Origin: Hippasteria phrygiana
Taxonomy: Eukaryota; Echinodermata; Asteroidea; Valvatida; Goniasteridae
NCBI GenBank assembly: GCA_037893225.1
Contig: JAZGUH010000225.1
Coordinates: 1,488,001 to 1,552,000 of the forward strand
Reading direction: 5' to 3'
Length of the DNA: 64,000 bases
Position numbers and translations under genes: made by a program. Each line of letters starts with the position of its first letter. Position 1 is the stretch's first letter. Positions 35,280-45,859 of the stretch are shown one piece after another. The notes beneath the pieces are model-generated. The model saw nothing but the letters and a program-made list of their open reading frames with translations. It was not told the origin of the DNA and did not search any database.

Positions 35280-37021
35280 CAGGCGCGGATCGATGAATTT
35301 TGTAGACGGGGGGCACACCCAAAACGGACAAATGCGAGCGCGAAGCCCTTACGGCGTGGGGTCCGGGGCCCGCTTAAGGGCCCCGAAATTTTTGGATTCT
35401 GGATGCTCCGTGGTGCAATCTGAGGCGATTCCTGGCCACTTTCACCTGACTTTTTTTTAACAAAAGTTGTGACGATTTTATGGAGAATATATATATCATG
35501 ATTTTAGGCATTATTTTCTAGCCATTATTTTAGCCATGTCATGACTACAAAAATCTAGACGGGGACAAACCAAAACGGATAAATGCGAGCGCGAAGCCCT
35601 TACGGCGTGGGGTCCGGGGCCTGCTTAAGGGCCCCGAATTTTTTTGATTCTGGATGCTCCGTGGTGCAATCTGAGGCGATTCCTGACCACTTTCACCTGA
35701 CTTTTTTTAAGCAAAAGTTGTGACGATTTTATGGAGAATATATACATGTATATCATGATTTTTGCCATTATTTTCTAGTGATTATTTTAGCCATGTCATG
35801 ACTACAAAAATCTAGACGGGGGCACACCCAAAAGGATAAATGCGAGCGCGAAGCCCTTACGGCGTGGGGTCCGGGGCCCGCTTAAGGGCCCCGAATATTT
35901 TTGATTCTGGATGCTCCGTGGTGCAATCTGAGGCGATTCCTGACCACTTTCACCTTACTTTTTTAAACAAAAGTTGTGACGATTTTATGGAGAATATATA
36001 CATGTATATCATGATTTTTGCCATTATTTTCTAGTGATTATTTTAGCCATGTCATGACTACAAAAATCTAGACGGGGGCACACCCAAAACGGATAAATGC
36101 GAGCGCGAAGCCCTTACGGCGTGGGGTCCGGCGCTTAAGGGCCCCGAAATTGTTTTGATTCTGGATGCTCCGTGGTGCAATCTGAGGCGATTCCTGACCA
36201 CTTTCACCTGACTTTTTTTAAACAAAAGTTGTTAAGATTACATTGTATATGGAGAATATATATATCATTATTTTAGCCATTATTTTTTGGCAATTTTTTA
36301 GCCATGTCATGCATCACTACAAAAATCTAAGTTTCTCCCTCCCCCATTTTTGGCGTCTAATTTGAAGTTTTTCCCCTTCATTTTTAATTTATCCGGAATT
36401 TTTCTTGGTTTTAATTCAGTTCAGTTGAAGTTTTCAAGAAAAGGCCTTGATTTAAGAATGTTCCTTGCCCTGTGTTAAAACCATCGGCAGATCGGCTGCA
36501 AGACATAATAGAGGATTTAGGCACATTTAGTATGTCATTCAGTCAAGTGATCCATTGTTTCCTGCTGGTTGGGGCCATTTAACCTGTAATAAACTCCCCA
36601 AGGGGATTATGTTGAGATGCACCGCGTTTACACTAGATCCGGAAAAGGGATTAAAAGGGGATCGAACCCGGCAAGGAGGATTGAAGGGGATCGATGGACA
36701 GAGTTGAAATCCCAGGGACCTGGAAAATACTCCGGTTTTCTCTTAAAAGAGGGATTCAGTTCCATGACATGATTGATAACCTTTTCTTTTCTTATTGCAT
36801 TTTTCAGTAGTTTTATGCCAAAAAGTAGACACAGCAGATGTTTAATATCGGCGGCGGTATTTTTTTTAAGGAGGTTGCCCTTCTCCTCCCCTCCTTTTCT
36901 CTCACCTCCCCTTCTTTTTTTCCTCTTCTTTTTTTCTCTTTTTTCCCTTTTTTTTTGGACTCAATTTACCGGGGGGCACGTGCCCCCGCGGCCAACCCCC
37001 CCTCCCCTGGATCCGCGCCTG
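35280..37021. mobile_element. CAG/CTG-ended element nested in the Harbinger
   Basis: 1742 bp from CAGGCGCGGATC to GATCCGCGCCTG, flanked by GACAT on both sides (35275-35279 and 37022-37026), a 5-bp duplication. Most of the left half is the tandem array at 35281-36340; the right half is pyrimidine-rich (36880-36960) and ends in a GGGGGGCACGTGCCCCC hairpin. No protein-coding capacity recognised. Confidence 0.85.
35281..36340. repeat. Four tandem units of about 255 bp
   Basis: The word GCGAGCGCGAAGCCC occurs at 35334, 35585, 35842 and 36099, spaced 251, 257 and 257 bp. Each unit begins near TAGACGGGGGCACACCC and contains GGTGCAATCTGAGGCGATTC and TTTAGCCATGTCATG. Units 2 and 3 are most alike. Related solo copies occur at 14640-14800 and 34380-34520. 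Confidence 0.9.
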
Positions 37022-37169
37022 GACATACCGAGCTCTTGCCCACAGTGCGTTTAAACTCAATGCAGGGAAAGTAAACGAACGACACTCGCACTTGCTGGGG
37101 TGCGTGGTGCTGGCCTGTCAATAGGGTATTGGCAAGTTACGGACTCTGCGCAAGTTAGTACGCCTACCC

Positions 37170-37270
37170 TTAAAAGGTGGGGGGGGGGGGGGGTGATTAC
37201 ATTGGTCATCCCCCCAGGTCAAAAAGTGGGGGGATATATCCCCCCCCCCCCATCCCCCCCGGGATCTCCG
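37170..37270. repeat. Poly-G / poly-C pair
   Basis: G run at about 37178-37192, GGGGGG near 37228 and C runs at 37241-37260, followed by GGGATCTCCGCCCATG. Probably a further small G/C-ended element inside the Harbinger. Confidence 0.55.
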
Positions 37271-37383
37271 CCCATGCATATAACTACTTGTCCAGTATTA
37301 AGATACATTTTCATCCATATACGTACATGACAGTATAGACTTACCTATATAGATTAAACCTGATTTTAGTAAACGTTCAAGGA

Positions 37384-37731
37384 ATGGCTTCTAAAAGTCA
37401 AAGGAAAGCTAATTACTCGCCTGGTGGAAACTTGTTGGCTGAACACCAAGCCACTATTGATGTCAAACATAAGGATTCAGAAACAAATCAGAAAAAGGAG
37501 GAGGTATGGGAGAAAATTCTTAACCAGCATCGCGCTACTGAGATTCTCCCACAAGTTGAGCGAGCGTAAGACGATCTGAAATCAAGATTGTCAAAGCTCA
37601 AATCTGAGTCGCAGGAGTGTCTCCAAAGCATGAACAAATCAAGGAAGACGACAGGGGCAGGAAAGCCACCCAAGGAACCCACTGTTGCCCAACAGCAAAT
37701 TCTTGATTTGTGTAACACTATGAACATCTAA
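37384..37731 (+). pseudogene. Myb/SANT-like gene of the Harbinger element, broken
   Basis: The frame from the ATG at 37384 encodes SQRKANYSPGGNLLAEHQ, then TNQKKEEVWEKILNQHRATE, then (after an in-frame TAA at 37567-37569) DDLKSRLSKLKSE and a basic RKTTGAGKPPKEP stretch, ending at TAA 37729-37731. The order of these pieces matches the Myb/SANT-like DNA-binding domain of the accessory protein of PIF/Harbinger elements. The expected tryptophan near VERA/DDLKSRL is absent and the stop breaks the third helix. Decayed transposon gene. Confidence 0.65.
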
Positions 37732-38953
37732 CCAAAAAAACGGTGCACTAACAATGAACATCCATTGCTACTTGGCACTGAATCTATTGTTACTTGTTCA
37801 CAGTGTAAAGACACGCCCGGTTTTCAAAGGTTGATGGGAGTCGAGTCCGCTGGAGTGAAAAATTCAGAGGAAGTGTCTTGTGGTAATATGGGTGAGTTTA
37901 TTCTGAATTTGTCATATAAAATAATTATTTTATGGTTTTACATTCCTTTCAACAAAAAGATGAATTAGCTTTTTTTAATCCGACTCTTATTTTAATTTCT
38001 AATTTACATATAATATTTTTACAGGCCATGATGTCAAAGAGCTGTCAGAAGTGGATGAATGTGTAGATGAAGCAACTCCGACAACATCCAAATCTCCAGA
38101 GCGTTGTATAGTCCAGCATCAAAGAAGTTAAAGCTGCAGCAAAAATCTTTTGAGAAACTTGTTGACATTGAAATAGTGTCTTGTGGAGAAATGCCTAGTT
38201 GCTTAGGGCGTACTAGTCATTTAGAGTTACCCAAGATCAACTCTAACTTTAGCAAGCAACTTAGAATATAACTAAGCTAAGCGAGGTTTTATGAATAACA
38301 ATTAGTAACCAACTACGCTTATTAGCAGGCAACTAAGAACCACTTTAGTAGCAACTAGGCCAAGCAGGGTTTTGTGCATATCGGCCCAGGTTGATAGCTT
38401 GAACTCCTTTACTGCTGAGAATGTTCAGTGGATGTATTAAAGTTTATATGCGCTAGCCTGATGAGTAATAATCCATAAGGAACTTCAGACCCGAAACAAA
38501 AGTTACACAGTACTGCATGAATATGCAATTTTCTGTGGTGTAATGCGGGGTATGCCACAGCGCTCCGCTGGCCACCCCGTTGCCCCGTTGACAAAGCACA
38601 CTCTCCTGCCACACAAGAAACCTGTCACCAAAGCTGGCTGGATTTTCGCTTGAATGGCTTAGCACAAAAGACGATGACTCATTGTGTTGCCACACAATGG
38701 ACGGTATTCTGTACGCAGTTTGAAAAATGCACCTTTGGGTTGGATTAAAAGTGAAAGAATATGAGCAAGCTGGGGAACTTTAATTCTGTATGATTCATAG
38801 GGTTATTCCACAGCAGGGTGAGTAAACTGAGCACTCTTTTGACACTGTATACACTGCTGTACTCTGTACACGGGAACTACTACGATCATTTGCTGGCAAG
38901 TTTACAACATAAATCCAAGTTTGCCGGTATTTTCGTGGTTATTTCGGGAGCAG

Positions 38954-39637
38954 GATTTTGTTCTGGCAACATGCGGTGGTTAATGGAGTTGAAGATGATG
39001 CATACCGTCAGAAGTTCCCCGAGTTTTGTTCCAGAGAGTGATCCATTGAATAAGAAGGAAAACGATAGTGTCCAACAACTGCTTGTACAGGCGAATGGCA
39101 AAGAACCTCGAGCAGAACCGGAATTGCTCGATACAATTAACGAGCTGCCTGAAAATGTGATAGAGGCTGGAGATGTAACAGAGACCGCAACTGAAGGTGA
39201 CGCCTCGACAATTTCCTCTGCTAACGATGTAAAACATTTGGAATCTGGTCCAAGTTCGTCATTTCAAACATACGAAATTGACCAGCTGTCACCAGAGTGC
39301 AATGAAGTATCCGGTTCGCAATCAGCCCATATTGTCACATCTCATCCCACACTCCCATCCCCTTCCATCCTCCCTGATTCCAAGAGCGACCACGAGGATG
39401 CATTGTCAGCGGACGAAGGCATACAGACCTCCCCGCCATTCGAGGCTGACGACCCGTGGGATCACGTTGAACCACCGCACGATGTCACAGTAACACCCAC
39501 CACAAGGCGGTACTCGATGTCTGCCACGATCTCGCGGTCGAGGAGCACGGAGGATGACGGGCAAAGCGGCGTGACGCTCCGGTCTCCCACCAAGTCCTGG
39601 CTCGCTGACGAAGTGAAAGCCCGAAGATGGAGATACC
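38954..39637 (+). CDS. Unknown gene, acidic exon
   Basis: Open frame with no disruption, Ser/Glu/Asp rich, ending KSWLADEVKARRWRYR at a strong donor (GTAAGT, phase 1). The open frame continues only 48 nt into the intron before TGA. Confidence 0.5.
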
Positions 39638-39842
39638 GTAAGTTCATGTCGGTGTGCTTGTTTACTTGCTGGTTAGTTGGTTGATGTGTCGATTGGCTCA
39701 TGGAGGAATGATAGTTGGTCGATCTGTCTGTCATCAGTTGGATTATTATTTCATTATTCTTCTTCTTCTTATTATTCTTCTTCTTCTTCTTCTTTTTATA
39801 TATTAATTTTTTTATTATTTTTTATTTATTTATTTAGGCCTA

Positions 39843-39873
<31 letters not shown>

Positions 39874-42800
39874 TTTACATGGGGGGGGGGGGGGTGTTGG
39901 TACATGTAGGTTAACTGGTTGGTGGTTGGCTGGTTTGTTGGTCTGTCAGTTGGTTGGTCAGTTGATCAGTCGAATTGGGAAGAATACCCCCTCCCCACCA
40001 ACATTGGTCAGAAACAGCGAGATATTGGAAAATAACCGTCCATATGTGTTCAGAATTGTATACAAACTTGGCACAACCTATATTTTGTAATTTTAGTTAT
40101 CGTGCAATATAGGGAAGAAAGTTTGTGTTTAGTGTTTTAGATGTTCTTGCCCCAGTGTACGGTCATTCACACGCATGTTGATTTCTGCCTCGTTTTGTTC
40201 ATGGATTTTGCAGACATAAATCTTGAACATTGGTTGTGCCACATGTTTACGCAGTTAATATCAGAGAGGGTTGATTGTCGAATGATTTGCTGTTCCTGAT
40301 CGATTTTGGTGGGGTATTAAAGCAAAGAGCAATCCCGGGCGGTTCCACAATTAACCTTTTCTAATCGGAACCACATCAAGCCAGTAAGAACATAGATATT
40401 AACTAGGTGAAAATATGATTACATGAACATGTATTGTGTGTGACATAATAATTAAAATGTATGCATTTTTACTTGTTTGGCAGGTACTTTGCTTTACATA
40501 ATCACCCTTGGAGATAGAAGGCATTAAAGAATGTGTCCTGGATTGTAAAATCTTATAAATGTCAGATGTAACAGGGACACCAAAAATGGACCCCAACTTT
40601 ATAGAATGACCCTCATGATGATATATAATGTATAGAGCGTATAATGACACCATTAGTTTCATAATGGTATTTATTCAGTGAAATGTCTGATAAGAATATT
40701 CCGCTGTGGTGTCATTCCTTATTATTTTTATTTTGTCCGAACTCTGTTACTCAAAAATTAATTAATCATAATTTCAGCCCTGATAGATAAAACGTTTACC
40801 ACACAGGGGCTGAACGTTCTCAGACTTTGAACTTTTCTGACTATAAGCAGGGTCAGAGGTCAGGAATTTTATATTTTCATTGAACTTTTCGGTCTCTTAA
40901 TGTCCTTACAAAATGGAATGAGCTTAGATAAACCGATGGCCGTGCCGCAAAACAAACAAGCAACAGGGAAAGAGTAAACAAACAAGCAAGCGAGAAAGCT
41001 CCCCTGGAAATTTTCCTGTTTTGTTTGTCTGTTACTATGAAGTGTACAGTCAAAATAAACAGTAAAATTTACAATAAATAAATACTTGAATTATAAAAAG
41101 CAAATGTCATATTATAAGATACCGGCAAAATACACATTTATATCGTGTTTTATACAACGCCTGAATAAACCACCGCCATCTGATTGGTGGATCGTCGATC
41201 ACGCGCATTGAATTATTCGAACCAACGCATAACACCCATAGAGCTATATTAAATTTAGCTCTATGATAACACCACAAAAAAGTTCTATTCTCAATTCTAT
41301 ATAAAAACTGAAAAATCAATGCCACACTCTTGCAGTATTTTGCCGACTGGATTTTGCAAGAATATTAAATTTGAATGATGCCACTAACGTCACTCGGACT
41401 AACACTGCACGTCATGATCTATTTTATACCGTGTTAGCTTCCTGACCTAAGATATAGACGTCAGGGAATCTTCAGGTCAAGGAACCAGACTAAACAGATA
41501 CGCAGTCAAACGAACAAACGATTGGATTATGACTTTGCAAGGCATACAGGAACAACTGAGCTTTAACTGATTCGAAACTGGACAACTTTTTGTCGCGGTT
41601 TTGTTTTCGCCTCGTGGAATGGAACATTCAATCTGTCACCTCATGAAATTATTCTTACCATTGCATTCATACATTTATTATTTGTATATTATACAACTGG
41701 ATAAATCCCCGCCATCTGATTGGTGGATCGTCGATCACGCGCATTGAATTGTTCGTACCAACGCGCCCACGGCCGGCACCGCAAAAAATTGAAGTTCTAT
41801 TCATTGATCTCCATTAAAATGGAGATCAATGGTTCTATTCAACGGTACGCGTTGAATAGAACTTACATAATTCCACGGTCACACAGTAGCGCTACACGTA
41901 CTGTACCGCACCACGGCTGCCATTTTCACACAAAATGGCGGACGGTGTTCGCGAATCAAATTAAATAGGCCTACGCTGTCAAACGATTAAATGAATTTGT
42001 AAGACACAAAGGAACAACAATTGAGCTTTAACTGATTCGAAACTGGGCAACTTTTTGTCGCGGTTTTGTGCGGGACTGAGAAGGGAAAACGGCCCGTTTT
42101 ACACAAAGAAATCCATGCATGCAATCCGACGAGGATTTATTCAGGCGTTGTATAAAACAAATAATGAATGTTTCATATTCGTGCAATAGAAAGAATAATT
42201 TCATTTAGTGACAGATGGAATGTCCCATTCCATGAGGCGAACGGCTTTGCCTCGTGGAATTCAATCTTTCACCTCATAAACATTCATTATTTGTATGTCA
42301 CACAAAATGGCTTGTTCCCACAGTAGAACATGTTTTCCAATAAATTTGACCATTTTCAAATCAAACTTCAATCATTCGATTCATGTCATAATTATTTATA
42401 CCATTAATACACAGTAGAAAGAGACATGGTCTCCAACACATATTCTGAAGGCAGCAGAGACCTACACTGTACTCGAATATTGTGACATATGAGTCATTTT
42501 ATAGGGCACTTCCTTGCATTCATTTTGGTTTCACTTTGACATGTCGAGGGGCCTGTGATATGCCAATTATTTTGTGGGCGTACCCCATACCATACCATGC
42601 ATGACGATGGGACAGTTCACTAAACTGCATTATTACTACATGTATGACCTATTTCCTGAATTACACCGTGCCCCCAAAAGCAAAACAGACAAAGCAAATA
42701 ATCAAACGAACGAACGAACGATTGATTGAATCCCATTGGGAGAATCATGCACAATTTTTGAGTTGGAAAATGTGATTGCCTTGCTAAAGCTACAATGTAA

Positions 42801-43820
42801 TGGAACAAGTATGCAGACAAAAATTAATGTAGGGTTTCATTTAAAACCTTACCCACCACCGCAGATGCCACCGCAGTCTTGGCAGTTATTGGTTTCGGGT
42901 GCTCAGCTGTTCGTTCGCATTCTAATTTTATTTATTACGTTTCTTTCCCCAGGGTGTGCCCAAACAGTTTACAAGTGGTTTCCATTGTGGACTCCTACAT
43001 TTAAATTAAAAAATGAATATTTACACGTATACAAACATAATTACACAAATACGGTTAAGTTTTCAGATTTCCAGTGTAGGGCTATTGCTGGTTTACGGGA
43101 TGAGCGAAAAACCCGCGCAACAAAACTTTTTGGGAGAAAATGGAAAATTCCTATCCGGCTCCAAATTATCATGGCAACCAAATAATAACTCCATCAGCGC
43201 AAGTGACAGAAATATCACTGATGGGTGGCTTTACGTAGCTCCGATTTAAATGTATAGTTTCTGGTTCTCAATTGTTCAGCTCAGGCAGATTATTTCACAG
43301 TGGCACCACTCACAGCGAAACTTGTGGCGAACCGGTAGCATTCTCTCTTTCTTTTACGAAAGGAACTTTCGGTGCCATGCCATGCCATGCCATGGGGGTT
43401 GATTGCCTTGTTTCACGAATCACTGTAAGTGGCGTGAAAAGATTCGTTAAGTAATTTTCTTTCGAAGACAAGGATAGCCTTTTTGGACTTAACTCTTCAA
43501 GTCATTAATGCTCAATGGTAGTACATGTACATTACATGTAGATATTTCACAGCCATTTCTTCCCAAACCACTTGAGCCTACTTTGCCCCAGTTGCAGGCG
43601 AAGGTGCAATGGGGCTAAGTGATCGACACCTGTCGTATTATTTAAAACAGACTAACATCGTTTTGATTTTATCTGGGTTTTTGCAGGTCCCAAGAGTTGT
43701 TCCTTGCCGCACATGGATTGGCTGAAGCAGCGAACGGAGACAGCCCTTGACCGAAGTGCTGAGATGCAGCGACGGACGGCGGAGCTATTACGAAGCGCCA
43801 AGAGCGTACGCGATCAAGAG
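38971..43820 (+). CDS. Unrecognised acidic Ser/Thr-rich protein, two exons
   Basis: Two exons splice in frame: about 38954-39637 (first ATG 38971; donor TACC|GTAAGT) and 43687-43820 (acceptor TTTTTGCAG; donor GAG|GTATAA). The first encodes some 220 residues rich in Ser, Glu, Asp, Pro and Thr, with low-complexity SILPDSKSDHEDALSADEGI, ending in a denser conserved-looking segment SPTKSWLADEVKARRWRYR. The second continues with SLPHMDWLKQRTETALDRSA and EMQRRTAELLRSAKSVRDQE, a strongly helical, charged stretch. I do not recognise the family. Codon use and GC content of both pieces exceed the surrounding introns, which supports real coding. The upstream boundary is uncertain: the frame is open from 38818, but an acceptor-like GGGAGCAG lies at 38946-38953. 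Downstream exons were not found. Confidence 0.5.
39638..41146. other. Large intron of the unknown gene, first part
   Basis: Contains a TTCTTC/TTATTA low-complexity tract (39750-39880), a G run at 39882-39893, a GGTTGG-rich stretch, and at 40060-40320 a dispersed repeat that recurs at 52860-53130 (shared GGGAAGAAAGTTTGTGTTT, GGTTGTGCCACATGTTTA). At 40450-40600 lies a partial relative of the 20504-20823 element. No exon seen. Confidence 0.55.
41147..42158. mobile_element. 1-kb foldback element with internal duplications
   Basis: Ends GTTTTATACAACGCCTGAATAA and, inverted, TTATTCAGGCGTTGTATAAAAC. Inside, CCGCCATCTGATTGGTGGAT with GATCACGCGCATTGAATT occurs twice in direct orientation (about 41175 and 41713), and GGAATGGAACATTCAAT appears next to further ends. 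Looks like two or more related elements nested or recombined. No protein recognised. Confidence 0.7.
42948..43493 (-). mobile_element. Inverted 3' fragment of the CR1/L2-like LINE
   Basis: On the minus strand this is the 3' end of the element at 45860-47580: GAGTTCAGTCCAAAAAGGC, TTTCGCTGTGAGTGGTGCC, AAATCGGAGC TACGTAAAGCC and the tail AAACTGTTTGGGCACACCC all match. It carries small deletions, for example around the Leu/Thr-rich end of the reverse transcriptase frame. It ends about 190 bp upstream of the helical exon of the unknown gene. Confidence 0.85.
43687..43820 (+). CDS. Unknown gene, helical exon
   Basis: Phase-compatible with the previous exon (C+GT gives Arg). Encodes PKSCSLPHMDWLKQRTETAL then a charged helix to SVRDQE. 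It is followed by two decayed copies of its second half. Confidence 0.55.
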
Positions 43821-44060
43821 GTATAAATCAACAGTGTTACTTATACGTACGTGAGATTGGACAGTGCGGAGATGCAGCGACGGACGACGGAACTTCTGCG
43901 GAGCGCCAAGAGCGTGCGGACCAAGAGGTGTGATATTAATCGGTCAACTGGTGTACGTATGTGCGATCGAACAGTTTTTCCGCAGTGTAGAGAGACAGCA
44001 ACGGACGGTTGAACTACTGCGGAGCGCCTATTGCGTACGCCATACAAAGTGTGATATCCA
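43758..44060 (+). repeat. Tandem triplication of a coding exon segment
   Basis: The segment starting AGTGCTGAGATGCAGCGACG at 43758 recurs at about 43863 (AGTGCGGAGATGCAGCGACG) and, more diverged, near 43980. Each has a GGAGCGCCAAGAGCGT-like core and a GTACGT-rich tail, so the period is about 105-110 bp and covers exon, donor and a little intron. Copy 2 has lost a base in GTGCGGACCAAGAGGTG, shifting its frame; copy 3 lacks the original donor. Confidence 0.8.
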
Positions 44061-45019
44061 CCAACCGGCAACAGCGATGTACATAGTATCGGACATTAAT
44101 ATTTTCAATTGTGGATCTTGGGTCGGTTGCAAGGGGCCGGGGAGGGGACACAGCAAAGATGTTTACAAAGAAAGAGATGGTGGCCACAGCCCCCCCCCCC
44201 CAGGGGTGGATAGATGGGGGGGGGGGGGGGTTCAAACGCCCCTACTGTTTGCCTATGTTTATGATTTTCACTGTTTTGTTTTGTGTTGTTTGTTTTTGTT
44301 TGGTTGGTTTAATTTTTTTATTCGGGGGTCGGGGTGGGGATGCTTTTTGGCTGACCTCCAAAAAAATCAAACTTTTAACGAGTATTAATAGCCATCGTAA
44401 TGCGATGTAAATATAACTATGAAGAGTTGTTTGAAATTCAGGTCAAGGTCGGGTTTGAAACGGTTGTTTGACTTGTTTTGGTTTTGGGGTTTTATTTGGT
44501 TCATTTTATGTCTATAGAAGGATTATCACCCGTGCTGCTAAATTTAGATATTAAAGCTGAAGTGTTTTCCATTTGAGAAAAATAAAATTGGAAAACAAAT
44601 ATCAAACCTATTGAAGATTCCCATCGAGGGCACAATGATAACGAAATATTATACAGAATAAATGACAGCAATTCGAAAATATAATGCATGGCCTATATGA
44701 AAAAAAATTATAAACGACTTCTTCAAATACAAAACTTTAGATTAATTTTCCTTCGCGTCTTCGTATTCTTGGTGTCATTACCTCCATATTAGTGTATGCG
44801 CTATTTAAAGTCAGGCACCATTCAACTGAATTATTACCCCAGTTCAATTCAGTTCAATTCATAAATGGGGTAGTTGCTTCAAACGTCGTATTTGAGTCGA
44901 ACGTAATTCACTTATTCAAAACGATAGACCAGGGTACATTGAATTAAGCGTGACAGAAGTTCAACGTTTCGAGCCGTGCTGGTGGTCTTCTGCTGGAAGA
45001 TCGTTAGTACGTGTACAGT
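44061..45019. other. No gene recognised; poly-G/C cluster
   Basis: C run at 44190-44200 and G run at 44216-44230 around GGGTGGATAGATG, again the homopolymer-next-to-ends pattern. The rest is AT-rich. Confidence 0.5.
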
Positions 45020-45290
45020 GTCAGCTATGGAGGTTCAAAAGTGGACATCTGCTTTTCTGCTGTTAAAATAGCAGGAAAGCAGATTGAACGTTTTTGTAAA
45101 ATGCATTTTTCTATTATTTTTTTTGCTTTTCTGCTACTAGAAAAGCAGAATTTACTTTTTACCCTACACTGGCGGTTCAAAAAGGGACATCTGCTTCTCT
45201 GCTGCAATGCTACCAGAAAAGCCGATCGAACATTTTGATCAAATCTATTTTTCTACTTTTCTGCTTTCAGAGAGAGCAGATCGAACGTTG
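45020..45290. repeat. Two diverged tandem units, about 140 bp
   Basis: GGTTCAAAAGTGGACATCTGC (45033) and GGTTCAAAAAGGGACATCTGC (45173) each lead into a TTTTCTGCT...AGAAAAGCAG hairpin and an AGATTGAACGTTTT / CGATCGAACATTTT word. Confidence 0.75.
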
Positions 45291-45859
45291 TAGTCGGCAC
45301 AAATCCAGAATTGAATCGAGTTAGTGCCTTGTCTAGTCAAGAAATAATACCAAGTTTGAAAAGGTACACGTATTTAGAATTTTGAATAAAAAACAAACCA
45401 AAACGGCAGAAATTCGACGTTTGAAAAGGGCCTAGGACTATGATAATATTATGACAATATATTATGATGTTCATTAAACATTATAATAACTGCAGTTGTT
45501 TAGAAATTGAAATTTCCATTTGTTATATTTCGCTTTTACAACTACAGCGTCTTAGATATTTACATTTGTAATGTATTTTTTTTGCGATAACTGAAATACA
45601 CATAAACCTACAAAGATCTTTTCTGAAGACAATTGTGACTATATTGTGTGCTTTTTGGAGGCCACAGAAGGTATAGAGCCGCGGGATATTAATACCGAAC
45701 TGAACAGAATGTGGAATTTCGTAAATTCCAAGTGAAAACACCAATATATAAACATATGCACCAATTAATCTGAATTGGGAAGTTGTTTTCGCTCCCAGTA
45801 TTATTTCCCCCCCGAACATGTCATGGATCCCATTTTTGTGTGACGTCACTGATGGGGTG
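45291..45859. other. AT-rich, nothing recognised
   Basis: About 570 bp without a gene or clear repeat, ending at the truncation point of the LINE. Confidence 0.45.

Larger units (their letters stand above)
34134..38386. mobile_element. 4.25-kb PIF/Harbinger-like transposon
   Basis: Ends GGCCGATATGCATAAAACC and, inverted, GGTTTTGTGCATATCGGCC. Each is flanked by CAG (34131-34133 and 38387-38389), a 3-bp target duplication. Subterminal TAGTTGC/GCAACTA and TTAGC words are repeated many times at 34150-34275 and 38215-38370, as expected for transposase-binding arrays. The interior holds a broken Myb/SANT-like reading frame (37384-37731), the second gene typical of Harbinger elements, plus a later insertion at 35280-37021. 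No DDE transposase frame is visible, so this copy cannot move itself. Confidence 0.85.

Noticed and set aside
36773..37074. Plus-strand frames rich in Phe, Ser and Pro
   Set aside because: They come from the pyrimidine-rich half of the nested CAG/CTG element; composition only.
38818..38970. Upstream extension of the acidic exon, MSKLSTLLTLYTLLYSVHG-like
   Set aside because: It begins with GTG, not ATG, and an acceptor-like GGGAGCAG lies inside; more likely intron read-through in an open frame than a signal peptide.
42736..43249. 149- and 78-residue plus-strand frames
   Set aside because: They run antisense through the inverted 3' fragment of the LINE.
44014..44410. Gly- and Pro-rich frames near the poly-G/C cluster
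   Set aside because: Caused by homopolymer runs; the region is transposon-like and intronic.
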